Shown here: positions 50,806 through 60,910 of the stretch, in pieces
How the letters are laid out: each line of letters opens with the position of its first letter
How positions within the stretch are numbered: position 1 is the stretch's first letter
NCBI RefSeq assembly: GCF_027922425.1
Contig: NZ_BSFQ01000036.1
Span: 1-64,000, forward strand
DNA from: Pseudonocardia halophobica
Lineage (GTDB): Bacteria; Actinomycetota; Actinomycetes; Mycobacteriales; Pseudonocardiaceae
DNA length: 64,000 nt
Direction: 5' to 3'
Translations under genes and position numbers: made by a program
Notes under the pieces: model-generated
Told to the model about the DNA's origin: nothing
Databases searched by the model: none
What the model saw: the letters and a program-made list of their open reading frames with translations, nothing else

Positions 50806-50862
50806 CCCTCGCCCGGGCCGCGGTGGCAGGCTGGGTGAGCGGGTCGCGAGGGGGCGGGTGCG

Positions 50863-51567
50863 ATGGGTGAGCAGATCGTGCTGGTGCACGGGCTGTGCCA
50901 CGGCGGATGGTGCTGGCGCCCGGTGGCGCGACTGCTCCGCGAGGCGGGGCACGAGGTGTTCACCCCGACCCTGACCGGCCTGGGGGAGCGCGCCCACCTG
51001 CTCACCCCGGAGGTGGGCCTCACCACCATGATCCGCGACGTCACGGCGGTGCTGGAGGCCGAGGAGCTCACCGACGTCCTGCTCGTCGGGCACAGCTTCG
51101 GCGCGCTGCCCGTGCTGGGGGCGGCCGAGCGGGCCCGGGACCGGATCCGGCGGCTCGTGCTGCTCGACGGCCTGGTGGTCGAGGCGGGGCGGCGCGCGTT
51201 CGACGCCCTGCCCGAGGACGTCGTGCTGCAGCGGGAGCTCGACGCGAAGCGGCGCGGCCACGGTCTCGCGCTCCCGCCGCCGCCCGCCGAGGCCTTCGGG
51301 GTCACCGACCCGGACGACGTCGCGTGGGTCGAGCGCCGCATGACCCCGCACCCGCTGCGCAGCTACCGCGAACCGCTGGCGCTCGACGGCCCGCTCGGTG
51401 CCGGCCTGCCGGTCACCTACGTCCACTGCACGCAGCCCGTCTACCCGGCGCTGGCGTCGTCCCGCCAGGTGGTGAAGGACTTGGCCTGGGAGTGGCGGGA
51501 CCTGCCCACGGGGCACGACGCGATGGTCACGGACCCCGAGGGCACGGTCGCCGCCCTCCTCGGCTGA
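50863..51567 (+). CDS. Alpha/beta-hydrolase esterase
   Basis: A 234-aa alpha/beta hydrolase with HGLCHGGWCWRPV (oxyanion region), nucleophile Ser in VGHSFGALPV, Asp likely in the strand before LPVTYVHC, and His in PTGHDAMVTDP. It resembles the plant-type methylesterase/salicylate-esterase-like family found in actinomycetes. An ATG start follows GGGCGGGTGCG. It converges on the acyl-CoA ligase. Substrate unknown. Confidence 0.85.
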   Translation: MGEQIVLVHGLCHGGWCWRPVARLLREAGHEVFTPTLTGLGERAHLLTPEVGLTTMIRDVTAVLEAEELTDVLLVGHSFGALPVLGAAERARDRIRRLVLLDGLVVEAGRRAFDALPEDVVLQRELDAKRRGHGLALPPPPAEAFGVTDPDDVAWVERRMTPHPLRSYREPLALDGPLGAGLPVTYVHCTQPVYPALASSRQVVKDLAWEWRDLPTGHDAMVTDPEGTVAALLG

Positions 51568-51582
51568 GCGGGGGCGCCGGGC

Positions 51583-53073
<1,491 letters not shown>

Positions 53074-53226
53074 CGTCGACTCTCCGGGGTTACGGGCGGG
53101 TAGCTTGCCGGGACACTACCGGCCTCTCCTCCCAGGGGCGCACACTCGGGTGGCGTGCGCAACCGGACGATCCGGGCGCCACCGTGATCGGTGACGGCGC
53201 CCGGTCCGCCCCGATATCGTCCGCGC

Positions 53227-55569
53227 ATGACGCCGCCCGCCCTGGAGATCGTCGTCGGCGGGCGGCGGCTGCCGGTCGCGCCGGGCCGCCCGTTCGTGAT
53301 CGGCCGCGGCCCGGAGGCGGACCTCGACGTCGGGCACCCGCGAGCCTCGCGCCGGCACGTGATCGTGGAGCACACCCCGCAGGGCTGGACGCTCACCGAC
53401 GCCTCCCGCAACGGCACGTGGGTCGACGGCCGGCGGGTCACCACCCTTCCGCTCGCCGGCCCGGTCTCGGTGAGGCTCGGCGACACCGCCGACTCCGCGG
53501 TCGTGCAGGTCCTGCCCGTGAGCGCACCCCCGGCGCCACCGGCGGTCCCGGCGCCGGCCGATGTCCTGGCCCGGCAGGGCGGGCAGACCTCGGTCCGGCA
53601 CGTCCTCACCACCCGGCTCACGGTGGGGCGCCTGCCGGACAACGACGTCGTGCTCGACGACCTCCTCGTCTCCCGCCGCCACGCCGAGCTGCACCGCAGC
53701 GGCGCGGGCTGGCGGATCGTGGACCTGAACAGCGGCAACGGCACCTTCGTCAACGGCGTGCGGGTCACCTCCGCCGAGATCACCCCGCGGGACGTCGTCG
53801 GCATCGGGCACGCGCTGCTGCAGCTGCAGGGCGACCGGCTCGTCTCCGCCGAGGACACCGGCGACGTCGGGTTCTCCGTCCAGGGCGCCTCGGTCACCAC
53901 CGACTCCGGCAGGACGCTGCTCCGGGACGTCTCCTTCGCGCTGCCGGGCCGGAGCCTGCTCGCCGTCGTCGGGCCGTCCGGGGCGGGCAAGTCGACCCTG
54001 CTGCGCGCGCTGACCGGTTCCCGCCCGGCCGACGTCGGCGAGGTCCGCTACGCGGGCCGCGACCTCTACGCCGAGTACGACGAGCTGCGCCACCGCATCG
54101 GCCTCGTCCCGCAGGACGACGTGCTGCACCCCCAGCTCACCGTCCGGCGCGCGCTGCGCTTCGCCGCCCGGCTGCGCTTCCCCGCCGACGTCCCGGAGGC
54201 CGCCCGCGAGCGTCGCATCGACGAGGTGCTGGCCGAGCTGAACCTCACCGAGCAGGCCGGGCAGCGGATCGACACGCTCTCCGGTGGCCAACGCAAACGC
54301 ACCTCCGTGGCCCTCGAGCTGCTGACCCGGCCGAGCCTGCTGTTCCTCGACGAGCCGACGTCCGGCCTCGACCCGGGCCTGGACAAGTCCGTCATGCAGA
54401 CGCTGCGCGGGCTGGCCGACGGGTCCGACACGCGGTCGGGCAGCGGCGGCCGGACCGTCGTCGTGGTCACCCACAGCGTGCTCAACCTCGACCTCTGCGA
54501 CCGGCTGCTGGTGCTCGCGCCCGGCGGGCACGTCGCCTTCTTCGGGCCGCCGCGGGAGGCGCTGGAGTACTTCGGCGCGCCGGACTACGCCGAGATGTTC
54601 CTGCTGCTGGAGCGGGTGCCGGGGGAGACCCTCGCCGCCCGGTACCGGGAGTCGCGGCAGCACTCGCGGTACGTCGCGCAGCCGACGGCGGGGATGCCGC
54701 GGGTCGTCGAGCGGGCGGCGCCGGAGGTGGCGCCGCGCCAGCAGGGCTTCGGCGCGCAGCTGGGCGTGCTGTGCCGCCGCTACCTGGCCGTGATCGCCGC
54801 CGACCGGCAGTACGCGATCTTCCTCGTGGCGCTCCCGCTGGTCCTCGCGGCGCTGGCGCGGCTCGTCCCCGGCGACTCCGGGCTGAGTACGACACGGGCG
54901 CTGGAGCTGCAGGAGGTCCAACCGAGCCAGCTGATGCTGGTCCTGGTGCTCGGCGGGGCGCTGATGGGGGTCGCGGCGGCGATCCGCGAGCTGGTCAAGG
55001 AGCGGCCGGTCTACGTCCGGGAACGCGCGATCGGGCTGTCGATGCCGGCGTACCTGCTGTCGAAGCTGCTGGTGCTGGGCGTGGTCACGGGGCTGCAGGC
55101 GGCGGTGTTCACGCTGCTCGCGCTGGCGGGACGACCCGGGCCCGACTCGGCCGTCGTGCTCGGGTCGGGCCTGCTGGAGGTGCTGCTGGCGGTCGTCGGC
55201 GTGACCGTCGTGACCATGCTGGCCGGGCTGGTGATCTCGGCGGCGATCGGCAACGCGGACCGCGGCATGCCGCTGCTGGTGCTGGTCCTGATGCTGGAGC
55301 TGGTGGTCAGCGGCGGGCTCTTCCCCGTGGCGGGCTACGCCGGGCTGGAGCAGCTGGCCTGGCTCGTCCCGTCGCGCTGGGCCTTCGCGATGGGTGCGGC
55401 GACCGTCGACCTGAACCGGGTCGCGCGCGGCGGCCCCGACCCGCTGTGGACGCACGACGCCGCGCACTGGCTGCTCGGCGCCGGGGTGCTGGTGGGCATG
55501 GCCGGGGTGCTCGCCGTCGCGACCGGGCTGGTGCTGCGGAGGCTGGACCCCGTGCGCCGACGCCGGTAG
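53227..55569 (+). CDS. ABC exporter with two FHA domains (Rv1747-type)
   Basis: A 780-aa one-piece transporter. FHA1 (about 20-85; VIGRGPEADL, HPRASRRHVIVE, SRNGTWVDG) and FHA2 (about 130-195; VGRLPDNDVV, VSRRHAEL, SGNGTFVNG) bind phosphothreonine, so a Ser/Thr kinase probably controls it. The ABC domain follows (Walker A GPSGAGKST at 249-257, LSGGQRKR, LFLDEPTSG), then an ABC2-type domain with six TMs from about 515. The mycobacterial relative Rv1747 is regulated by PknF and affects lipid export. The ATG at 53227 gives the best FHA start. No kinase gene lies nearby. Confidence 0.9.
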   Translation: MTPPALEIVVGGRRLPVAPGRPFVIGRGPEADLDVGHPRASRRHVIVEHTPQGWTLTDASRNGTWVDGRRVTTLPLAGPVSVRLGDTADSAVVQVLPVSAPPAPPAVPAPADVLARQGGQTSVRHVLTTRLTVGRLPDNDVVLDDLLVSRRHAELHRSGAGWRIVDLNSGNGTFVNGVRVTSAEITPRDVVGIGHALLQLQGDRLVSAEDTGDVGFSVQGASVTTDSGRTLLRDVSFALPGRSLLAVVGPSGAGKSTLLRALTGSRPADVGEVRYAGRDLYAEYDELRHRIGLVPQDDVLHPQLTVRRALRFAARLRFPADVPEAARERRIDEVLAELNLTEQAGQRIDTLSGGQRKRTSVALELLTRPSLLFLDEPTSGLDPGLDKSVMQTLRGLADGSDTRSGSGGRTVVVVTHSVLNLDLCDRLLVLAPGGHVAFFGPPREALEYFGAPDYAEMFLLLERVPGETLAARYRESRQHSRYVAQPTAGMPRVVERAAPEVAPRQQGFGAQLGVLCRRYLAVIAADRQYAIFLVALPLVLAALARLVPGDSGLSTTRALELQEVQPSQLMLVLVLGGALMGVAAAIRELVKERPVYVRERAIGLSMPAYLLSKLLVLGVVTGLQAAVFTLLALAGRPGPDSAVVLGSGLLEVLLAVVGVTVVTMLAGLVISAAIGNADRGMPLLVLVLMLELVVSGGLFPVAGYAGLEQLAWLVPSRWAFAMGAATVDLNRVARGGPDPLWTHDAAHWLLGAGVLVGMAGVLAVATGLVLRRLDPVRRRR

Positions 55570-55660
55570 CCCGCACACCGGGTGTGGTGCCAGCACACCT
55601 CCGCCGGCCCCGCGCGCTCCCTAGCGTTCCCCTCACCGCTTCACGAGAGGAACGACGACC

Positions 55661-56449
55661 ATGGTCTGGTTCGGGATCATCCTGCTGCTGGCCGCCGGCG
55701 GCTGCCTGTGGGGGGCCGGCCGGTCCCGGCGCAAGGTGCACGCGATGACGGCCGCGGAGACGCTCTCGGTGCCCGAGCTGCTCGAGCTGCAGGGCATCTC
55801 GGCCGAGCTCACCGGGCCGGGGCAGTTCCGCAAGGTGTGCGAGGTCGTCGGCGAGACGGCGGCGGCGCCGGTGGGCCTGCTGCGTTCCGAGCTGGCCGGC
55901 GTCGACTGCGTGTGGCACGCGCACCGCGTCCAGCGCCGCTACAAGCACTACGACCGGGACTCCGACGGCGACACCCGCGTCACCACCCGCACCGAGACCG
56001 TCGCCGAGATCAGCTCCCCGCACGGCTGGGCGCTGCGGCGCGACGGGCACACGATCGGCGTCGACCACGGCGGCCGGCGGCCCGACGGCGTCGAGACCGT
56101 CGTCGACCGGTTCGAGCCCGCGCACGACCACCGGCCGCAGGGCGCGCTGGCCGGGGCGATCTCGGTGCTCGGCGCGCTGGCCGGCGGCGACCGCGACGAG
56201 ACCATCGGCTACCAGCACACCGAGTGGGTGCTGCGGCCCGGCACGCGGATGTACGTGCTCGGCGAGGTCGACGACCGGGACGGCCCGCTCGTGGTCCGCG
56301 CGCCGCGCGACGGCTCGCCGTTCGTCATGTCCACGAAGACCGAGGAGGAGCTGACCGATTCCGCCCGAACGGGTCAGCGCATCTGGGCCTGGATCGGCGC
56401 CGGCCTCGGCCTCGCCGGCCTCGCGCTGGTGGTGCTCGCGGTCCTGTAG
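55661..56449 (+). CDS. GIDE-domain membrane protein (bacterial E3-ubiquitin-ligase-like fold, no RING)
   Basis: A 262-aa protein with an N-terminal TM (about 2-20) and C-terminal TM (about 240-260). The intervening region matches GIDE domains of MUL1-like proteins (GLLRSELAGVDCVWHAHRVQ, EWVLRPGTRMYVLGEVDDRD, PFVMSTKTEEELTD). The RING finger that makes the eukaryotic protein a ligase is absent, so the E3 label cannot be taken literally. Its function in bacteria is unknown; it is anchored at both ends with the domain on one side of the membrane. It lies 91 bases after the FHA-ABC gene, possibly the same unit. Confidence 0.82.
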   Translation: MVWFGIILLLAAGGCLWGAGRSRRKVHAMTAAETLSVPELLELQGISAELTGPGQFRKVCEVVGETAAAPVGLLRSELAGVDCVWHAHRVQRRYKHYDRDSDGDTRVTTRTETVAEISSPHGWALRRDGHTIGVDHGGRRPDGVETVVDRFEPAHDHRPQGALAGAISVLGALAGGDRDETIGYQHTEWVLRPGTRMYVLGEVDDRDGPLVVRAPRDGSPFVMSTKTEEELTDSARTGQRIWAWIGAGLGLAGLALVVLAVL

Positions 56450-56516
56450 CGGTCCTGCAACCGTCCGCCCGGCCGTGACCTCGCGTCGCGCCCGGGCCGG
56501 TATCTAGAGTCGGGCC

Positions 56517-57695
56517 GTGGCTGATCTCCCCCCGCTCGACCCCGACGAACCCACGCCGACCGGCCCGCTCGCCGGGGTGGTGGTGGCCGACTTCTCCCGG
56601 GTCCTCGCCGGCCCCTACGCGACGATGCTGCTCGGCGACCTCGGCGCGACCGTGGTCAAGGTCGAGGGCCCGACCGGCGACGACACCCGCACCTGGCAGC
56701 CGCCCACGGTCGACGGGCCCGACGGCCCGGTCGCCACCTACTACCTGTCGATCAACCGCAACAAGCATTCGGTGGTCCTCGACCTGAAGGACCCCGAGGA
56801 CCTGGCGGTCGCCCAGCAGCTCGCGGCCCGCGCGGACGTGCTGATCGAGAACTTCATGCCCGGCTCCACCGCGAGGTGGGGCCTGGACGTCGACACCGTG
56901 CGCGGGACCAACCCGTCGATCGTCTACTGCTCCATCAGCGGGTTCGGCGACGCGGGCGGCGCGAAGCTCGGCGGCTACGACCTGCTGATCCAGGCGACGT
57001 CCGGCCTGATGAGCCTGACCGGCGACCCGGACGGCACGCCGTACCGGGCGGGCGTCGCGGTGTTCGACGTGATGACCGGGCTGCACGCCGCCGTCGCGAT
57101 CCTGGCGGCGCTGCGGCACCGCGACGCCACCGGCGAGGGCCAGCACGTGAAGACGAACCTGCTGTCCGCGGCGCTGTCGAGCCTGGTCAACCAAACCTCG
57201 GCGTACGTCGCGGGCGGCGTGGTGCCGAAGCGGATGGGCAACGCCCACCTCTCGCTGTTCCCCTACGAGCCGCTGCCCACGGGCGACGGCGAGCTGATCG
57301 TGATCGCCGCCAACGACCACCAGTTCCGCCGGCTCTGCGGCGCCGTCGACGCACCCGAGCTGCTGGAGGACCCGCGCTTCGGGTCGATGGTCGAGCGCAC
57401 CCGGCACCGCGACGAGCTGCGCCCGCTGCTGCTCGAGAAGCTCGCCACCAAGGGCGCGCAGGAGTGGTTCGACGTGCTCAGCGCGGCCGGCGTGCCCTGC
57501 GGCCCGATCAACACCGTGGACCAGGGCATCGAGCTCGCGGAGAGCCTCGGCCTCGCCCCGGTCGTGCACCCCGGCGGCGGGCCCGGCGGGGTCCGCAACC
57601 CCGTCGACTACTCGGCGACCCCGCCGGACTACCGCCGCACGCCGCCGGCCCTCGGCGCGGACACCGACGCCGTCAAGGCGTGGTTGAAGGGCTGA
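56517..57695 (+). CDS. Family III CoA-transferase (CaiB/BaiF type)
   Basis: A 392-aa class III CoA-transferase. The N-terminus LAGVVVADFSRVLAGPYATM is diagnostic, then LGDLGATVVKVEGPTGDD and RNKHSVVLDLKDPED. The catalytic Asp lies in GGYDLLIQATSGLMSLTG, preceded by YCSISGFGDAGG. It transfers CoA from an acyl-CoA such as succinyl-CoA to a free acid. The GTG start is chosen from the conserved N-terminus. No obvious pathway partner is adjacent apart from the acyl-CoA ligase 3.5 kb away. Confidence 0.9.
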   Translation: MADLPPLDPDEPTPTGPLAGVVVADFSRVLAGPYATMLLGDLGATVVKVEGPTGDDTRTWQPPTVDGPDGPVATYYLSINRNKHSVVLDLKDPEDLAVAQQLAARADVLIENFMPGSTARWGLDVDTVRGTNPSIVYCSISGFGDAGGAKLGGYDLLIQATSGLMSLTGDPDGTPYRAGVAVFDVMTGLHAAVAILAALRHRDATGEGQHVKTNLLSAALSSLVNQTSAYVAGGVVPKRMGNAHLSLFPYEPLPTGDGELIVIAANDHQFRRLCGAVDAPELLEDPRFGSMVERTRHRDELRPLLLEKLATKGAQEWFDVLSAAGVPCGPINTVDQGIELAESLGLAPVVHPGGGPGGVRNPVDYSATPPDYRRTPPALGADTDAVKAWLKG

Positions 57696-57704
57696 GAACG
57701 GGAC

Positions 57705-57738
57705 GGGCCGGGCGGGGGAGGGGATCCCCGCCCGGCCC
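57705..57738. terminator. Bidirectional hairpin terminator between CoA-transferase and htrA-like genes
   Basis: A perfect 13-bp stem (GGGCCGGGCGGGG at 57705-57717 with 57726-57738) and an 8-base loop, 9 bases after the CoA-transferase stop and 39 before the 3' end of the converging protease gene. Confidence 0.85.
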
Positions 57739-57776
57739 GCGCCGGACCGGCCGCGCGTGCGGCCGGGGTCTGGTGC

Positions 57777-59324
57777 TCAGCCGCCGCCGTTGCCGCTTCC
57801 GTTGCCCTCGCCGCCGAACGGCGAGCTGCCGCCGAACGGGTTGAGCTGGCCGAACGGGTTGCTGCTGCCGCCGCCCTGGCTGGTGCCGCCGCTGCTGGTC
57901 GTGGCGCCGGTGTCCTTGGTGCTGCCGAGCGTCACGTCGACCGTGCGGGCCGCGGACCCGGTGCCGACCGTGAGCGTGACCTTGTCGCCCGGGGCGTAGG
58001 AGCCGATCCGGGCGACGAGGTCGGAGAAGTCGCTGACCGTCGAGTCGCCGACCTTGGTGACGACGTCACCGGCCTTGATCCCGGCCGCCGCCGCCGGGCC
58101 GCCGTCCGTCACCGCGGCGACGGTCGCGCCGTTCTCCGTGCCCGACGAGCGGGTGCTGCCCTGGACGCCGAGCACGGGCTTGGTGGCACTGCCGGAGTCG
58201 ATGATCTCCTGCGCCACCCGGCGGGCCTGGTCGACCGGGATCGCGAAGCCGAGGCCGACGCTGCCGCTGCTCTGCCCCGCGGTCGCGATCGCCGAGTTGA
58301 TGCCGACGACCTGGCCGTCGAGGTTCACCAGCGGGCCGCCGGAGTTGCCCTGGTTGATCGGGGCGTCCGTCTGCAGGCCGTTGTAGACGACGCCGGAGCC
58401 GTCCTCGCCCTGCACCTGGACCGTGCGGTTGAGGGCGCTGACGATGCCGGTCGTGACGGTGCCCTCGAGGCCCTGCGGCGACCCGATCGCGACGACCTGC
58501 TGGCCGACCGCCACGTCCGTGGTGCGGCCGAGCTCGGCCGCGGTCAGCCCGGAGACGCCGTCGAGCTTGATGACGGCGAGGTCGTAGCTCGGCGAGGTGC
58601 CGACGATCGAGGCGGAGTGCTGTGAGCCGTCGTTCAGCGTGACCTGGATCTGCCCGGTCGAGCCCGAGACGACGTGGTTGTTGGTGAGGACGTCGCCGTC
58701 GGAGGTGAGGATCACGCCGGAGCCCTCGGCCGCGCCCTGGCCCGTGGTCACGCGGATGTCGACCGTGCTGGGGCTGGCCTTCGCCGCGGCGGCCTGCACG
58801 GTGCCGTTCGTCTGCACGTTCGAGGCGTTCGACGCCGGCTGGCCGGACAGGGTGACCCCGCTGGCGGAGCTGCCCCGGTCGAGCAGGGCGTAGGCGCCGC
58901 CGAAGCCCGCGCCGCCGCCGACGAGGCCGGCGATGAGCGCGGCCGCGACGATGCCCACCCACGGGCGGGAGGGCTTGCGGGGGCGGTCGTCGTGCAGGAA
59001 GGAGGTGTGCCCGCCGGGCGGCGGGTCGTTCGGCCCGCCGGTCGTCGCGGCCTGCGGGTCGGTGACGCCCTGCTGGGCGTAGGGGCCGTAGGCGGGGCTG
59101 CCGTAGGGGCGGGTGCCCTGGTCGGCACCGCCGTGCCCGCTCGTCTGGGCGTAGCCGGGCGTGCCGTAGACGGAGCCGCGGCCGTAGGCGTACGGCGAGC
59201 CGTAGGAACGGGTCGGGTCGGTCTGCTGGGTCGGGGCGTCCCCGGCGGAGGTGCTCACGGTGCTGTCGGTGCTGTGCGCAACGTCCCCATCGGGCCGGGA
59301 GTGACCCCGCTGCTCGTCGGTCAT
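57777..59324 (-). CDS. HtrA-like membrane-anchored serine protease with PDZ domain
   Basis: A 515-aa protein: a Gly/Tyr/Pro/Gln-rich cytoplasmic N-terminus (1-120), TM at about 123-147, trypsin-like domain (about 175-350) with catalytic motifs LTNNHVV (His), YDLAVIKLDG (Asp) and GNSGGPLV (Ser), then one PDZ domain (about 370-455; KAGDVVTKVGDSTVSDFSDL). The C-terminal tail is a Gly/Ser/Asn/Phe-rich low-complexity region. It is a DegP/HtrA-type envelope quality-control protease. It is also the second serine protease in this window. Confidence 0.93.
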   Translation of the reverse strand: MTDEQRGHSRPDGDVAHSTDSTVSTSAGDAPTQQTDPTRSYGSPYAYGRGSVYGTPGYAQTSGHGGADQGTRPYGSPAYGPYAQQGVTDPQAATTGGPNDPPPGGHTSFLHDDRPRKPSRPWVGIVAAALIAGLVGGGAGFGGAYALLDRGSSASGVTLSGQPASNASNVQTNGTVQAAAAKASPSTVDIRVTTGQGAAEGSGVILTSDGDVLTNNHVVSGSTGQIQVTLNDGSQHSASIVGTSPSYDLAVIKLDGVSGLTAAELGRTTDVAVGQQVVAIGSPQGLEGTVTTGIVSALNRTVQVQGEDGSGVVYNGLQTDAPINQGNSGGPLVNLDGQVVGINSAIATAGQSSGSVGLGFAIPVDQARRVAQEIIDSGSATKPVLGVQGSTRSSGTENGATVAAVTDGGPAAAAGIKAGDVVTKVGDSTVSDFSDLVARIGSYAPGDKVTLTVGTGSAARTVDVTLGSTKDTGATTSSGGTSQGGGSSNPFGQLNPFGGSSPFGGEGNGSGNGGG

Positions 59325-59401
59325 GCCACAGACTCTGCGCCCTGAAGCTGAGATCTGCCTGTGCTCGCCCTGGGAAAGGCCGTGCAGTACGGCACCGTTT
59401 C

Positions 59402-59431
59402 CGGTAAGGGGCCCCGCAGGACCCCTTACCG
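59402..59431 (-). terminator. Hairpin terminator after the thiolase gene
   Basis: A perfect 10-bp stem (CGGTAAGGGG at 59402-59411 with 59422-59431) around a 10-base loop, located 8 bases beyond the thiolase stop on the minus strand. Confidence 0.75.
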
Positions 59432-59439
59432 GGCTCCGG

Positions 59440-60606
59440 TCAGAGCAGCTCGACGATGGTGGCGTTGGCGGTGCCGCCGCCCTCGCACATGGTCTGCAGG
59501 CCGTAGCGGATGCCCCGGTCCCGCATGTGGTGCAGCAGCCGGGTCATGAGGATCGTGCCGGAGGCACCCAGCGGGTGGCCGACGGCGATGGCCCCGCCGA
59601 GCGGGTTGAGCACCTTGTCGTCCGCACCCAGCTCGGCCTGCCAGGCCAGCGGGACCGGGGCGAAGGCCTCGTTGACCTCGAAGGCGCCGATGTCCGAGAT
59701 CGACAGGCCGCTCTTCCTCAGCACCTTCTGCGTGGCCGGGATCGGCCCGGTCAGCATCATCAGCGGGTCGGCGCCGGAGACCGCGCCGGAGTGGTAGCGC
59801 GCGATCGGGGTGAGCCCCAGCTCCTTGGCCTTCTCCGGTGTGGTGATCAGGGTGGCCGACGCGCCGTCGGAGATCTGCGAGGCGTTGCCCGCGTGGATCA
59901 CCCCGTCCTCGCGGAAGGAGGGCTTGAGCTTCGCCAGCTTCTCGGCGGTGGTGCCGCGGCGCAGGCCCTCGTCCGCGGTGAACTCCGGCAGCCCGGGCAC
60001 CTGGACCAGCTGGCCGTCGAAGGCGCCCGCGTCGATCGCGGCGGCGGCGAGCTCGTGGCTGCGCGACGAGTACTCGTCGAGGCGCTGCCGGGTGAAGCCC
60101 CACTTCTTCGCGATCCGCTCGGCGCCGATGCCCTGGTTGAAGTCCTCGTTCGGGAACTCGCCGCTGGTCAGGTCGGCCTCGTAGCGTTCGCGCACCAGCG
60201 AACCGAACGGGCGGCCGAGGTCGCGGCCCGCGCCGAGCGGCACCCGGGTCATGGCCTCGACGCCACCGGCCACCACGACGTCGTACTGGCCGGCCATGAC
60301 CATGCCCGCGGCGAAGTCGAAGGAGGACTGGCTGGACCCGCAGGCCCGGTTGATGGTGACGCCGGGGACGGTCTCCGGCCAGCCGGCGGCGAGCACGGCG
60401 TACCGGCCGATCTGCGCCGCCTGGTCGCCGACCTGGTTCACGCAGCCCCAGACGACGTCGTCGATCACCTCGGGGTCGATGCCGGTGCGCTGCTGCAGCG
60501 CCCGCAGGACGTACCCCGACAGGTCGGCGGGATGGACGTCGGCGAGCGAGCCGTTGCGCTTTCCGATCGGGGTGCGCACCGCGTCGACGATGACGGCCTC
60601 GGGCAT
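59440..60606 (-). CDS. Acetyl-CoA acyltransferase/thiolase
   Basis: A 388-aa thiolase with nucleophile C89 in NRACGSSQSS, the His in VGHPLGASG and the second Cys in CEGGGTANA. It runs the last step of beta-oxidation or, in reverse, makes acetoacetyl-CoA. The ATG is preceded by GGAGGAA. It is separated by about 300 bases from the divergent Mn-responsive gene. No beta-oxidation partner is adjacent. Confidence 0.93.
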   Translation of the reverse strand: MPEAVIVDAVRTPIGKRNGSLADVHPADLSGYVLRALQQRTGIDPEVIDDVVWGCVNQVGDQAAQIGRYAVLAAGWPETVPGVTINRACGSSQSSFDFAAGMVMAGQYDVVVAGGVEAMTRVPLGAGRDLGRPFGSLVRERYEADLTSGEFPNEDFNQGIGAERIAKKWGFTRQRLDEYSSRSHELAAAAIDAGAFDGQLVQVPGLPEFTADEGLRRGTTAEKLAKLKPSFREDGVIHAGNASQISDGASATLITTPEKAKELGLTPIARYHSGAVSGADPLMMLTGPIPATQKVLRKSGLSISDIGAFEVNEAFAPVPLAWQAELGADDKVLNPLGGAIAVGHPLGASGTILMTRLLHHMRDRGIRYGLQTMCEGGGTANATIVELL

Positions 60607-60744
60607 GGTTCCTCCGCGTCCACTCGAGAGCTATCTGAACGAACGTACGACACTGTGCGCCCGTCGAGAACCCGAGTGAACTACCTCACGGGCTCGCAAC
60701 CGGGTGTCGAGCGGACTGGATCGATGAGGTAGGTTCGGCCGCAG

Positions 60745-60840
60745 CGAAGGGGAGTAGCTCTCAACGCCGCGGTCGACATACTGGCGATCCACATCGCCCG
60801 GCTGCGGGGCCTGACCACCACCAGGCGAGCGAGACCTTCG
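60745..60840 (+). ncRNA. yybP-ykoY manganese riboswitch aptamer
   Basis: The conserved elements are present in order: GAAGGGGAGTAGC at the 5' side, GTCGACATACT, CCTGACCACC and GCGAGCGAGACCTTCG at the 3' side. P1 forms between CGAAGG (60745-60750) and CCTTCG (60835-60840). Members of this class bind Mn2+ and often control manganese exporters, including UPF0016/GDT1-type proteins, which is exactly the downstream gene here. Confidence 0.88.
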
Positions 60841-60899
60841 ATCCGGTTCACGTCGGATCGAAGAGACCCCGTTCCCTCGATCCGGCCCGAGATCGAGGG
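60836..60899 (+). promoter_or_regulatory. Riboswitch expression platform with ribosome-site sequestering hairpin
   Basis: Two mutually exclusive structures can be read. Hairpin A pairs CTTCGATCCG (60836-60845) with CGGATCGAAG (60854-60863), using the 3' strand of the aptamer's P1. Hairpin B pairs CCCTCGATC (60874-60882) with GATCGAGGG (60891-60899) and buries the ribosome site GAGGGG. When Mn2+ stabilises P1, hairpin A is lost and CGGATCGA (60854-60861) is free to pair with TCGATCCG (60877-60884), breaking hairpin B. This would be a translational ON switch. Confidence 0.7.
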
Positions 60900-60910
60900 G
60901 TTGTGTGGCG

